Assembly (NCBI GenBank): GCA_963695985.1
Contig: CAVOIC010000011.1
Span: 248,001 to 312,000, forward strand
Source: DATBVX01 sp963695985
GTDB taxonomy: Bacteria; Pseudomonadota; Gammaproteobacteria; Steroidobacterales; Steroidobacteraceae
Direction of reading: 5' to 3'
Length of the DNA: 64,000 nucleotides
Shown: positions 8,618 through 17,133 of the stretch, piece by piece
Numbering within the stretch: position 1 is the stretch's first letter
How the letters are laid out: the number at the start of each line of letters is the position of its first letter
The notes under the pieces: generated by a model
Told to the model about the DNA's origin: nothing
Database searches by the model: none
What the model saw: only the letters and a program-made list of their open reading frames with translations
Position numbers and translations under genes: made by a program

Positions 8618-9252
8618 AGCTCTACACCTTCTGGCGCAGCTCCGCCGCGTTTCGCGCACGGATCGCACTCAACCTCAAGGGTGTCGGCCACGACCTCGTC
8701 TCGCGGCACCTGCGTCATGGAGAACACCGCGGCCCGCAGTATCTGGAGCTCAATCCGCAGGGGCTGATACCGGCGCTCGAGGACGGCGGCGTTGTGCTCA
8801 GCCAGTCGCTCGCCATCGTCGAATACCTCGATGAGCGGTTTCCGAGTCCGCCGCTCCTGCCGCCGGACCCCGTGGCACGCGCGCAGGTCCGCTCGATGGC
8901 CGAGAACATTGCCTGCGACATGCATCCGCTCAACAACCTGCGGGTGCTGAATTTCCTGCGCGACGAGATGCATCTGGACCAGGCGGCCGTCGACCGCTGG
9001 TACGCGCACTGGATCGCGGAAGGCTTTCGCGGACTCGAAGTACTGGCGCGCCGCTACACCGGTGACGGCAAGCACTGCTTTGGCTCGGAAATCACGATAG
9101 CGGACGTGTTTCTGGTCCCGCAGATGTATAACGCCCGCCGCTTTAAGTGCGATGTCGCGCCGTATCCGACGCTCGGCGCGATCAGCGCATTCCTCGAGAC
9201 GCTGCCGGCGTTCGCCGCGGCGCGGCCGGAAGCCCAGCCCGACGCGGAGTGA
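8614..9252 (+). CDS. maiA: Maleylacetoacetate / maleylpyruvate isomerase (zeta-class GST)
   Basis: This 212-residue glutathione-dependent cis-trans isomerase has the zeta-class N-terminal signature FWRSSAAFRARIALN (SSxxxR type) and the glutathione-binding motif near LSQSLAIVEYLDE. It also has the ECD-like AENIACDMHPLNNLRVL, typical of MaiA and NagL. It would turn maleylacetoacetate or maleylpyruvate into the fumaryl form for the hydrolase encoded just upstream; the two genes overlap by ATGA. No ring-cleaving dioxygenase lies in the window, so the upper pathway is unknown. Confidence 0.9.
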   Translation: MKLYTFWRSSAAFRARIALNLKGVGHDLVSRHLRHGEHRGPQYLELNPQGLIPALEDGGVVLSQSLAIVEYLDERFPSPPLLPPDPVARAQVRSMAENIACDMHPLNNLRVLNFLRDEMHLDQAAVDRWYAHWIAEGFRGLEVLARRYTGDGKHCFGSEITIADVFLVPQMYNARRFKCDVAPYPTLGAISAFLETLPAFAAARPEAQPDAE

Positions 9253-9278
9253 GCGCTCAGCGAGCAAGGCCGGATTGA

Positions 9279-9390
9279 GGCGTCGGGTTCGGGAAGTCCT
9301 TTCAAGAACGCCGCAAATCCTTCCCTGGAGGCTCCGGCGAAAACATCCCTGTTTTCGACGGTCTTGAAAGGACTTCCCGAACCCGACGCC
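9279..9390. repeat. 112-bp element with perfect 29-bp inverted repeats and a nested hairpin
   Basis: The left arm (9279-9307) starts GGCGTCGGGTTCGGGAAG and the right arm (9362-9390) is its exact reverse complement over 29 bases. Between them lie 54 bases that hold a second perfect hairpin, CGAAAAC/GTTTTCG (9338-9344 with 9351-9357), and a GGAG/CTCC pair. It sits between the convergent maiA and argH genes, so it could end transcription both ways, but it is far longer than a terminator and has no T run. Such structure is typical of repeated extragenic palindromes or miniature mobile elements. Only one copy is in this window. Confidence 0.8.
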
Positions 9391-9408
9391 AAGGTTGCGC
9401 AGTGCGCG

Positions 9409-10602
9409 TCACTGACTCTTCGGTCGATACTTCTCCGCAACGCGCCGATACGCGTCGCGGAACGGGATGCCTTCCCTGACCGCGAGCGCGTTCGCTTCAG
9501 CGGCGGCATCGAGTGACGGATCGAGTTTGATGTTTTCGGCCTTGAATCGAATGCCCAAGAGCGCCGGCGGCACGATGTCGAGCGTCTGCCGGCAGAGGTC
9601 GATGCCGCGAAACAATGGCGCCTTCAGGAGTTGCAGGTCGCGGTGATACCCCGAGGGCAGCTTGGCGGTGATTGCCAGCGCCTCGAGCAGGCACGCCTGC
9701 GCGGTGGCGGAGCGGCCGCGGATCAACTCGAGCACATCCGGGTTGCGCTTCTGCGGCATGATCGAGGAACCGGTGGTGAACTCCTCGGGCAGTGCCACGA
9801 ACGCGAACTCCTGCGTATAGAAGAGGAGTAGGTCCGAGGCGAGACGCCCGAGGTCCTGCATCAGCAGGGAGATCTCGAACAGCACCTGGGCTTCGGCCTT
9901 ACCCCGCGAGAGCTGCACGGCCGTCACTGGCTCGTGCGTCACGGCGAAATCGAGCCGTGAACGCGTCTCGTCGCGACTGATCGAGAGGTTCGGTGTGCCA
10001 TACCCCGCTGCGGAACCCAGCGGGTTCTTGTCGATGCGCCGCAGTGATTGGCGCAGGCCTTCCGCGTCGTCGCGCACTTCCGCGGCAAATCCCGACGCCC
10101 ACAACGGCACGGAGCTCGGCATCGCCGGCTGCATGTGCGTGTAGCCGGGCAGGGCAGTCTTGCTCTCGCGCTGGGCCAGGGCGTCGAGCGCGGCGGCCAC
10201 GGCAAGCGCGCCGGCGCTGAGTCCCTGCACCGCATCGCGCAGGTACAGCCGCAGGGCCGCCAGCACCTGGTCATTGCGTGAGCGGCCAAGGTGCAGGCGC
10301 CCACCCGTTGCGCCGATGCGGGCCGTCAGCAAGGTCTCGAGCGCCGTCTGCCCGTCTTCCTGCTCCAGCGTGACGCGCCACTCGCCGCGCTGGTGTGCAG
10401 TACCGATTTCAGTCAGTGCATCGCGAATCTGCTTGAGATCCGCCGCGGAAAGCAGCTGCTGGACGTGCAGCATCTCCGCGTGTGCGATCGAGGCAAGCAC
10501 GTCGTATTTCACCAGGCGCTCATCGAGCGCGTGATCTTCGCCGGCCGTGTACTCCAGCACGCGCCGGTCGAGCGGCACGCCCTTGTCCCACAGCCGCGTC
10601 AT
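9409..10602 (-). CDS. argH: Argininosuccinate lyase
   Basis: The last enzyme of arginine synthesis splits argininosuccinate into arginine and fumarate. The fumarase-superfamily signature GSSIMPQKRNPDVLE is present, along with GRLHLGRSRNDQV and PGYTHMQPA, which carries the catalytic His. At 397 residues it is shorter than the usual 440-460, mostly at the C terminus. The early segment that usually reads E-D-x-H reads EDGQTALE here, so a widely kept His is absent. It is the last gene of the arginine operon and its ATG overlaps the argB stop by 4 bases. Confidence 0.93.
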   Translation of the reverse strand: MTRLWDKGVPLDRRVLEYTAGEDHALDERLVKYDVLASIAHAEMLHVQQLLSAADLKQIRDALTEIGTAHQRGEWRVTLEQEDGQTALETLLTARIGATGGRLHLGRSRNDQVLAALRLYLRDAVQGLSAGALAVAAALDALAQRESKTALPGYTHMQPAMPSSVPLWASGFAAEVRDDAEGLRQSLRRIDKNPLGSAAGYGTPNLSISRDETRSRLDFAVTHEPVTAVQLSRGKAEAQVLFEISLLMQDLGRLASDLLLFYTQEFAFVALPEEFTTGSSIMPQKRNPDVLELIRGRSATAQACLLEALAITAKLPSGYHRDLQLLKAPLFRGIDLCRQTLDIVPPALLGIRFKAENIKLDPSLDAAAEANALAVREGIPFRDAYRRVAEKYRPKSQ

Positions 10603-11537
10603 CGGTTGGCGCTCAGCTGCTCGGCCGCACTCAGTGCGTTGACGTCCGCCACGATCAATGTACCCGTGCCTTCGTTCGTGAACACTTCGGCCAGGACGCT
10701 GTCGGGCGTCTTGTACGAGATCACGTGTACGCGGCGCACTCCGCCGCGGATCGCCGCCTCGATCGCTGCGGCCTTAGGCAGCATGCCGTCGCTGAGACTG
10801 CCGCTGTCGCGCAGGCGCTTGAGACCTTTCAGGTCGGTGAACGAGATCACTGAGCTCGGGTCGTCGAGTCGCTCGAGGATACCGGGCGCGCCCGTGCACA
10901 GTATGAGTTTCTCGGCGTTCAACTCGGCGCCGATGGCGGCCGCTACCGTGTCGGCATTGATGTTGAGCAGCACGCCATTCGAGTCGGCCGACAGAGGACT
11001 CACGACCGGCATTAGGCCATTATCGAGCTGCTTGCGCAGCACGTCGGCATCGACCGCATCGATATCGCCGACGAACCCGAAATCCACGGGCGTCTCATCC
11101 CTGCCCTCGACCTTCACCGGCGGGCGCCGGTGGGCGCGCACGAGGCCGGCATCGACGCCGCTGATCCCTACCGCGTCGATGTCGAGGTCGCGGCAGATCG
11201 CAAGGATGCGCGTGTTGATGAGCCCGTTGAGGACCATCGTGGTGACATCGATCGATTTCTCGTCGGTAATGCGCCGGCCTTGAACCATGCGCGTCTGAAT
11301 GCCGAGCGCATCGGAGAGCTCGGTGAGCTGCGGCCCGCCGCCGTGCACGAGCACCACCTTGATACCCACCTGGTGCAGGATCGCCACCTGCTCGATCAGT
11401 GCACGTGTCGATTCGAGATCGCCGAACACGGCGCCGCCCGCCTTGATGACGAACACCTTGCCTTTGAACATGCGGATGTAAGGCGCGGCATTGCGCAGGG
11501 CGCGCACCGCGACGGTCTGATCGGGGCGATAGTTCAT
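10599..11537 (-). CDS. argB: N-acetylglutamate kinase (or acyl-glutamate kinase)
   Basis: A 312-residue amino-acid kinase fold protein with the glycine-rich KAGGAVFGD near the start and VVLVHGGGPQLTEL, the ATP/substrate loop. It also has LNINADTVAAAIGAELNAEK, typical of ArgB. It phosphorylates N-acyl-glutamate. It has no N-acetyltransferase (GNAT) domain, unlike the fused NAGS-kinase of Xanthomonas. The ATG at 11537 is chosen because it overlaps the argF' stop by 4 bases and follows homologue length; a longer in-frame start lies upstream. Coupled to argF' and argH by ATGA overlaps. Confidence 0.93.
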   Translation of the reverse strand: MNYRPDQTVAVRALRNAAPYIRMFKGKVFVIKAGGAVFGDLESTRALIEQVAILHQVGIKVVLVHGGGPQLTELSDALGIQTRMVQGRRITDEKSIDVTTMVLNGLINTRILAICRDLDIDAVGISGVDAGLVRAHRRPPVKVEGRDETPVDFGFVGDIDAVDADVLRKQLDNGLMPVVSPLSADSNGVLLNINADTVAAAIGAELNAEKLILCTGAPGILERLDDPSSVISFTDLKGLKRLRDSGSLSDGMLPKAAAIEAAIRGGVRRVHVISYKTPDSVLAEVFTNEGTGTLIVADVNALSAAEQLSANR

Positions 11538-12559
11538 TGAGTGATCCGGCCTCTCGCTTGAGTGTCCTTCAACATGTCGTGCAGAACGGCCATCTGCACC
11601 ACGAGACGATTCCACGCTTGCCGCTGTACGGCGCTGCGCGGGCCATCGAGTACCTCATCAGCGACCGCTACGTTCCGACGCACCGGCAGGCAGTGCATGA
11701 AACGACAGTCCGCCTGCGCGCCGGCAAACCAGCTCTCGCGCGCACACCAGTCGCCAAGACCCGCGCGCAACCGTGCATCCGCTTCGGCATCACCATAGTG
11801 AGTCGTGCTGCCCCATTCCTTCGCGTAGACCACCTGCGCACCCTGCAGGGCCTGCTCACGATCGTCGGTCTCCTGCACTGAGCCGCCCCCGCTGGCCGCC
11901 GCTGCCTTGGCCTTGTCCATGAGCTCGCGCGGCAGCGCGTAGCCCTCCGGGCGCAGCACGGTCACCTGCATACCGCGCAGCGCGGCCATGTGGAGCACGG
12001 CGGCGGGTACCGCGAGTGGCAATGCGCGCGGATGGTACACCCACGACAGCACGAACTTCGCGCGCGTGGGCACTGCAAGGTCGTCGAGCGTCTTCCAGTC
12101 CGCGAGTGCCTGGCAGGGATGGTTGATCGCCGACTCGAGATTGATGAGCGGCTTGTCGCATACCTCCGCCATGGCCTTGAACTGCAGGTCGGCGAGATCC
12201 GCGTGCAGATCCTTGCCGTCGGCGAAAGCGCGGATGCCGAGCGCATCGCAGTAGGAGGCAAGCACCGGAATGCCCTCACGCACGTGTTCGGCCGCGGCCC
12301 CGCTCATGACGGCGCCGAGCCGTGTCTCGAGCAGCCAGGTCCCCTGGCCGGGCGTGATCACGAACGAGTCTCCGCCCAGGCGTTTCATCGCTACCTGGAA
12401 CGAGGCCAGCGTGCGCAGCGAGGGGTTGAAGAACACGAGTCCCAGCATCCGGCCCGCGAGCGCGGCGGGCTCCGGCCGCTCCTGCAGACGGCGTGCGAGC
12501 GCCAGTAACGTGAGAATCTCCTCGCGGCGAAAGTCGGCCAGATCGATGAAGCGCTGCAT
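11534..12559 (-). CDS. argF': N-acyl-L-ornithine carbamoyltransferase (acetyl- or succinyl-ornithine type)
   Basis: This 341-residue transcarbamylase moves the carbamoyl group to N-acylated ornithine instead of free ornithine. The type is shown by NPSLRTLASF (residues 45-54), the PGQGTWLLET loop and the C-terminal FMHCLPVRRNVAVADEVLDG. The residue aligned with the specificity position Glu92 of the Xanthomonas enzyme is Ala90 (in GAAAEHV). Family work reports that Glu favours acetyl-ornithine, and that Pro or small substitutions favour succinyl-ornithine. The second Arg of the usual S-x-R-T-R carbamoyl-phosphate motif is Leu here. Coupled to argB by a 4-base overlap; 26 bases from argD. Confidence 0.9.
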   Translation of the reverse strand: MQRFIDLADFRREEILTLLALARRLQERPEPAALAGRMLGLVFFNPSLRTLASFQVAMKRLGGDSFVITPGQGTWLLETRLGAVMSGAAAEHVREGIPVLASYCDALGIRAFADGKDLHADLADLQFKAMAEVCDKPLINLESAINHPCQALADWKTLDDLAVPTRAKFVLSWVYHPRALPLAVPAAVLHMAALRGMQVTVLRPEGYALPRELMDKAKAAAASGGGSVQETDDREQALQGAQVVYAKEWGSTTHYGDAEADARLRAGLGDWCARESWFAGAQADCRFMHCLPVRRNVAVADEVLDGPRSAVQRQAWNRLVVQMAVLHDMLKDTQARGRITQ

Positions 12560-12585
12560 GGCTCGAAACGGTGGCGTTCAACCGG

Positions 12586-13749
12586 CTAGGCACCGACCGC
12601 CAGCTTCTGGTTGCCCAGGTCGCGCAGCGCTTCGCGCAGCAGCGCCACGTGCTCCTCGCCGAGCACGAACGGCGGCAGCAGGCGCAGCACGTTCGGATCG
12701 GCGCTCGTGCCGGCGAGAATGTTGCGCTCCAGGAGCTGGCGCTGCACATCCTTCGCCGGCCGATCGGTCTTCAGCCCGAGCAGGAAGCCGGCACCCTGGC
12801 TGCCCGTGACCGGGCCGACGATGCAGCTCTCGCGAATGAGCCGCGAGAGACGCCGGACATTGGTCAGCAGATCCTCGGACTCGATGATGTCGATGACGGC
12901 CTCGATCACGGCACACGCCATTGGTCCACCGCCGAACGTCGTGCCGAGCGCATCGACCTTGAGCTGGCGGGCGACCGCATCGGCCATCAGTAGCGCGGCA
13001 CAGGGGAAGCCGCTGCCGAGCGCTTTTGCGCTGGTGATCATGTCGGGAGTGACGCCGTAGAGGCTGGCCGCGAACGGCTCGCCGCAGCGGCCCATGCCGC
13101 ATTGGACTTCATCGAAGATCAGCAGCGCGCCCGTCTCTGAGCAGCGCCGCCGCAGCGCAAGCAGGTAATCGCGGCCCATGTCGAAGGCGCCCGCGAGACC
13201 CTGGATGGGCTCGATGATCACCGCGGCTGTCTTCTCGTCGACCTGCCGCGTAATGGCACCGTGGTCCCGTCGTGCCAGGAAGCTCACATCGAAGGGTGCG
13301 CGCGGAAAGCCATACCACTTCTCGGCCGCGCCCCAGGTAACGGCGCCGGCCGCAGCAGTGCGCCCGTGAAAGCTGTGCTCGATCGCGACGATCTTCGGGC
13401 GCCCGCTCTGCTTGAGCGCGAGCTTGAGCGCGTTCTCGTTGGCTTCGGCACCGGTGTTGACGAAGAACACGGTGTCGAGGCCCAGGCCCGCGAACCGCAC
13501 TAGCCTGTTCGCGGCGCGCTCGCGTACCTGCATCGCCACCGCGTTGGTTTGAAACAGGACGCTGCGCGCCTGCTGCTCGAGCGCCTGCAACCAGCGAGCA
13601 TGGCCGTAGCCGAGCGCCGCAACCGCGTGCCCGCCGTACAGATCGAGCACGCGGCGGCCATCGCTCGTCGTGAGCCACACGCCCTCGGCGCCGACGACTT
13701 CGATCGGGTACTGAGCGAATACCGGCGCCAAGTGAGAGGCCTTGCTCAT
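12586..13749 (-). CDS. argD: Acetylornithine (acyl-ornithine) aminotransferase
   Basis: A class III PLP-dependent aminotransferase of 387 residues. Seen are NTGAEANENALKLA, EHSFHGRTAAAGAVT, the PLP-binding FDEVQCGMGRCG and the Schiff-base Lys in TSAKALGSGFP. It converts N-acyl-glutamate semialdehyde to N-acyl-ornithine. An upstream ATG at 13755 and a longer frame exist, but the ATG at 13749 overlaps the argC stop by 4 bases and matches homologue starts (MSKASHLAPVFAQYP). It feeds the acyl-ornithine carbamoyltransferase encoded next to it. Confidence 0.94.
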   Translation of the reverse strand: MSKASHLAPVFAQYPIEVVGAEGVWLTTSDGRRVLDLYGGHAVAALGYGHARWLQALEQQARSVLFQTNAVAMQVRERAANRLVRFAGLGLDTVFFVNTGAEANENALKLALKQSGRPKIVAIEHSFHGRTAAAGAVTWGAAEKWYGFPRAPFDVSFLARRDHGAITRQVDEKTAAVIIEPIQGLAGAFDMGRDYLLALRRRCSETGALLIFDEVQCGMGRCGEPFAASLYGVTPDMITSAKALGSGFPCAALLMADAVARQLKVDALGTTFGGGPMACAVIEAVIDIIESEDLLTNVRRLSRLIRESCIVGPVTGSQGAGFLLGLKTDRPAKDVQRQLLERNILAGTSADPNVLRLLPPFVLGEEHVALLREALRDLGNQKLAVGA

Positions 13750-14804
13750 GTCCATCCCGCTGCGGGCGTCGTGAGGCCCGCGGTTTCCGCGATGCCGAGC
13801 AGGCGATTCATCCATTGCACCGCACCGCCGGCAGCGCCCTTGTTCAGGTTGTCGAGCACGCACATCACGGCCACAGAGCGTCCGCTCGCCGCCGCGCCGA
13901 GGTGCGCGTAGTTGCTGGCGACGACGTCCTTGACGCGCGGCGCGTCGGACTTGACGCGCACGAAGGGGCAGTTTTCGTAATAGGCTTCGAGCGCGGCGCG
14001 GATCACGGCGCTGTCACAGTCCTTCTTGAGCCGCGCCTGGACCGTCGTGTGAATGCCGCGCGCGAAAGGGCCCGAGTGCGGCACGAAGGCAAATTCCGCA
14101 GCGACTCCCGATGCCGCCTGAGCACAGGCGACGATCTCCGGCGTGTGCCGATGTGTGAGGGCGTTGTAGGTGTAGAGATCGCTGTGTCGCACGGGATGGT
14201 GCGTTCCCTCAGTCGGCTTGCGACCGGACCCGGTGCTGCCGGTAATGCCGGTGACGAAGAGCGGCGGCTCCACGAGCCCAAGGGCGAGCAGGGGTACGCT
14301 CGCGAGCAACACCGAGGTCGCGAAGCAGCCGGGATGCGCGACGTGCGGCGTGCGCAGCGTCTTCAGATGCTCCGGCACAGCGCAGGTGAAGTCCTTGATC
14401 CGCTCGGGCGCGCCATGCGTGTGCTGGTAGATCTTCTCGAACGCCGCCGCCGAGGTGTGGCGAAAGTCGGCTGAGATGTCCACCACGTGCACGCGCGCGC
14501 CGGCCTGCTGTGCGCGCGCGAGCAGCCCGTCGACGAGCCCGGCCGAAACGCCATGAGGGGCGGCGGAAAACAGCGCGCTCGCCTTCTCGCGGCTGATCGC
14601 GGCGGCCACTTCATCGTGCGATGCGAACGTGAGCTGCGGATAGGCACTCTGCAGGTGCGGGAACGCCCTCGCCACTGGCTCGCCCGGCTGGCTGTCGGAC
14701 ATGATCGCAGCGAGCTTGAGCTGGGGATGACCCGCGATCAAGCGTAGCAACTCGCCGGCGACGTAACCTGTGCCGCCGAGGACGAAGGCGGGAGTCGTAC
14801 TCAC
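13746..14804 (-). CDS. argC: N-acetyl-gamma-glutamyl-phosphate reductase
   Basis: A 352-residue NADPH-dependent reductase with the Rossmann motif LGGTGYVAGELLRLI at the N terminus and the active-site Cys in AHPGCFATSVLLA. The substrate segment ITGSTGSGRKPTEGTHH is also typical. It reduces acyl-glutamyl phosphate to the semialdehyde. It starts with GTG, overlapping the stop of the upstream P-loop gene by 4 bases (GTGA), and its own stop overlaps argD. The start is therefore fixed by coupling. Confidence 0.94.
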   Translation of the reverse strand: MSTTPAFVLGGTGYVAGELLRLIAGHPQLKLAAIMSDSQPGEPVARAFPHLQSAYPQLTFASHDEVAAAISREKASALFSAAPHGVSAGLVDGLLARAQQAGARVHVVDISADFRHTSAAAFEKIYQHTHGAPERIKDFTCAVPEHLKTLRTPHVAHPGCFATSVLLASVPLLALGLVEPPLFVTGITGSTGSGRKPTEGTHHPVRHSDLYTYNALTHRHTPEIVACAQAASGVAAEFAFVPHSGPFARGIHTTVQARLKKDCDSAVIRAALEAYYENCPFVRVKSDAPRVKDVVASNYAHLGAAASGRSVAVMCVLDNLNKGAAGGAVQWMNRLLGIAETAGLTTPAAGWT

Positions 14805-15883
14805 TCTGCGACCGCCTGAGCCGGAACGGCCTTCTCGAGCCCGACGCTCGCGATGACCTGGTCGCCGAGCGCCGCGCCATCGGTGATGGCGTTGAACGCG
14901 GCCACGTTCATCTGCTCGTGGATGATCTGCACGCCGACCTGGTTATCGGTCGCCGGCCCGGTCACTACGCACGGTTCGACGTGGAATTTCTCGCGCAGCA
15001 GCTTTACACCGCCCCACGCCGCAACCGGATCGTTGGCGGACAGCACGAGCCCCGTAATCGCGGCGCGGATGTCGTCGCACTTCAGGATCGCTTCGACGCC
15101 GTAGGTGCCGAGAATGCCGTCGCCGAGCTCGAACACGATGACATCGGGCTTGCCCGAGGCCATCTCGGTGAGCATGCTGCGCGTGAGCGCGGGACCTGTG
15201 CGTGGTGTCGTGGTGACGACGCCGAGATCGGTGAAGATCATCGAACGGCGCGCCCCCGCATCTTCCATCGCCAGGATGTCGCGCCGCAGGGAGACGCCCG
15301 TGGCCTTGAAGGCATCGACGATCAGGCCGCGATGGCGCATGCGCGCCACGATGGCGCAGGCGGCCGCGGTCTTGCCGGCCTCCATGCAGGTGCCGGCGAG
15401 CGCAACCACCGGGATGCCGCGCGTATTGAGTGGCGCATTGAAATCAAGCGCCTTGAACCCGACGCGCGCCGGCACGCCGATGCGCTCGCCGAGATAGGGG
15501 AACTGCAGCACGACGCCCAGAACGCGACAATCGAAAGGCTTGCCCTTGTCGGGCGTTGCCGAGTCGCAGATGCCGAGCACACCGCCAATGTTGAGCATCT
15601 GGATCACGTCGCCGGCCTGCACCGACTCCGGCAAGTGGCCCGAGTAGCCGAACAGCGCCTTGCGATGGCCGAGCGCGCCCACGACGATGTCACCGCGCGC
15701 CAGCTTGGCCATGCGCCCGCTGGTAAGCTCGAGGGTGTTGTAGGTGGACTTGTTGTTGAGGATCTCCACGACCAGCACCACACCCTCTTCGCAGGGAATG
15801 TCGGTCGAAATGCGCAGCTCGTGACTCAGGCCGCAGGCCTGCGTCACCGAGGCGATCTTGTCCACAACTAACGTTCTCATCAT
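14801..15883 (-). CDS. P-loop protein of unknown function inside the arginine operon (DUF1611-like, uncertain)
   Basis: The 360-residue protein has two parts. The first (about 1-165) looks like a beta-rich domain with RGDIVVGALGHRKALFGYSG and LNIGGVLGICDS. The second opens with a Walker A-like loop, AGTCMEAGKTAAA, followed by KATGVSLRRD and TDLGVVTTTPRTG, as in dethiobiotin-synthetase or CobQ-like P-loop folds. It lies between argG and argC, overlaps argC by GTGA and follows argG by 16 bases, so it is co-expressed with arginine synthesis. No enzyme in the cluster supplies acyl-glutamate, so this gene is a candidate for that or a related step, or for regulation. That is inference; the family assignment is weak. 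Confidence 0.6.
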   Translation of the reverse strand: MMRTLVVDKIASVTQACGLSHELRISTDIPCEEGVVLVVEILNNKSTYNTLELTSGRMAKLARGDIVVGALGHRKALFGYSGHLPESVQAGDVIQMLNIGGVLGICDSATPDKGKPFDCRVLGVVLQFPYLGERIGVPARVGFKALDFNAPLNTRGIPVVALAGTCMEAGKTAAACAIVARMRHRGLIVDAFKATGVSLRRDILAMEDAGARRSMIFTDLGVVTTTPRTGPALTRSMLTEMASGKPDVIVFELGDGILGTYGVEAILKCDDIRAAITGLVLSANDPVAAWGGVKLLREKFHVEPCVVTGPATDNQVGVQIIHEQMNVAAFNAITDGAALGDQVIASVGLEKAVPAQAVAE

Positions 15884-15899
15884 CGGTCGAGCCCTCCGC

Positions 15900-17129
15900 T
15901 CAACGCCGCACGCGCTCGCCCGCGCGCTGGTGGAACATGCTGCTCAACGCCTGGACGCGCGAGAAGCCGAGTGCATCCGCGGGCGTCCATTCGCCCGCCG
16001 CTTCGCCGTAAACGCCCTTCGAGGCGGCCATCAGCGAGTAAGGCGAGCTGACACCCTCGACGAAGGCGCAGCCGGGCCGAAACAGCACTTTCACATCGCC
16101 GCTCACGCGCGTCTGTGACGACAGCAAGAACGCCTCGATGTCGCGGCACACGGGATCCAGATGCTGGCCTTCGTGGACCAGGTCGCCGTAGGGTTGGGCG
16201 ACGAGCTCCTTGATGCGCGCCTGCCGCCCCGTGAGCACGAGCTTCTCGAGCTCGCGATGACTCGTGAGAAGCACGTCGGCGGCCGGCGCCTCGAACGCGA
16301 CGCGGCCCTTGGTGCCGATGATCGTATCGCCGAGATGAATGCCGCGGCCGATACCAAAGGGAGCGGCGAGCGCTTCGAGCGCCTCGATCAGCGCGACCGG
16401 CTCGAGCGCGCGCCCGTCGAGCGAGGAGGGCACGCCCCGCGTGAAGCCAATGACGTGGCGCTCGGGCTCGCGTGTCCTGCTGAAGGCTTCGCGCGTCAAC
16501 ACCCAGGCATGATCCGGAATGCTCCCGTCCGAGGTCAGCGTTTCCTTGCCGCCGATTGTCACGCCCCAGAGGCCGCGGTTGACCGAGTAAGCCGCGCCGT
16601 ACGGGGGCACGGGAAGCTTGCGCTCCTCGAGGAACTTCAACTGTTCGGGGCGCTTGAACGCTCGGTCGCGTACCGGCGCCAGGATCTCGAGCTCGGGTGC
16701 GAGCGTGCGCAATGCGACTTCGAAGCGCACCTGGTCGTTGCCAGCGGCCGTGCAGCCATGCGCCACGATCGTGGCGCCCAGCTTGCCTGCGATCTGGGCG
16801 ATGGTCTGCGCCTGCATCACGCGCTCCGCGCCGACGCACAGCGGATACAACTGGCCGCGGCGCACGTTGCCCATGATCAGGAAGCGCAGCACGTGCGTGA
16901 AGTAATCCGCGCGCGCATCGACCAGGTGATGGTCCACGGCACCGAGTGCACGCGCGCGCTCTGCCAGCGTGCGTGCCGCTGCGGCATCGATACCACCCGT
17001 GTTGACTGTCACCGTGATCACGGGACGAGCGTGATTCTCTTTGAGCCACGGCACCAGGAAAGAGGTGTCGAGGCCACCCGAGAACGCCAGCAGGATGGGC
17101 TCCTGGCCCTTGGGAAGCGAAGCTGTCAT
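15900..17129 (-). CDS. argG: Argininosuccinate synthase
   Basis: A 409-residue ATP-dependent ligase joining citrulline and aspartate. The pyrophosphatase-type ATP loop AFSGGLDTSFL is at the N terminus. Downstream lie GCTAAGNDQVRFE and SVNRGLWGVTIGG. The ATG at 17129 starts the protein 4 bases after the argR stop; a longer in-frame start would overlap argR and adds no conserved sequence. Because the carbamoyltransferase makes acyl-citrulline, a deacylase must act before this enzyme, and none is encoded in the window. Confidence 0.94.
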   Translation of the reverse strand: MTASLPKGQEPILLAFSGGLDTSFLVPWLKENHARPVITVTVNTGGIDAAAARTLAERARALGAVDHHLVDARADYFTHVLRFLIMGNVRRGQLYPLCVGAERVMQAQTIAQIAGKLGATIVAHGCTAAGNDQVRFEVALRTLAPELEILAPVRDRAFKRPEQLKFLEERKLPVPPYGAAYSVNRGLWGVTIGGKETLTSDGSIPDHAWVLTREAFSRTREPERHVIGFTRGVPSSLDGRALEPVALIEALEALAAPFGIGRGIHLGDTIIGTKGRVAFEAPAADVLLTSHRELEKLVLTGRQARIKELVAQPYGDLVHEGQHLDPVCRDIEAFLLSSQTRVSGDVKVLFRPGCAFVEGVSSPYSLMAASKGVYGEAAGEWTPADALGFSRVQALSSMFHQRAGERVRR

Positions 17130-17133
17130 GGGA

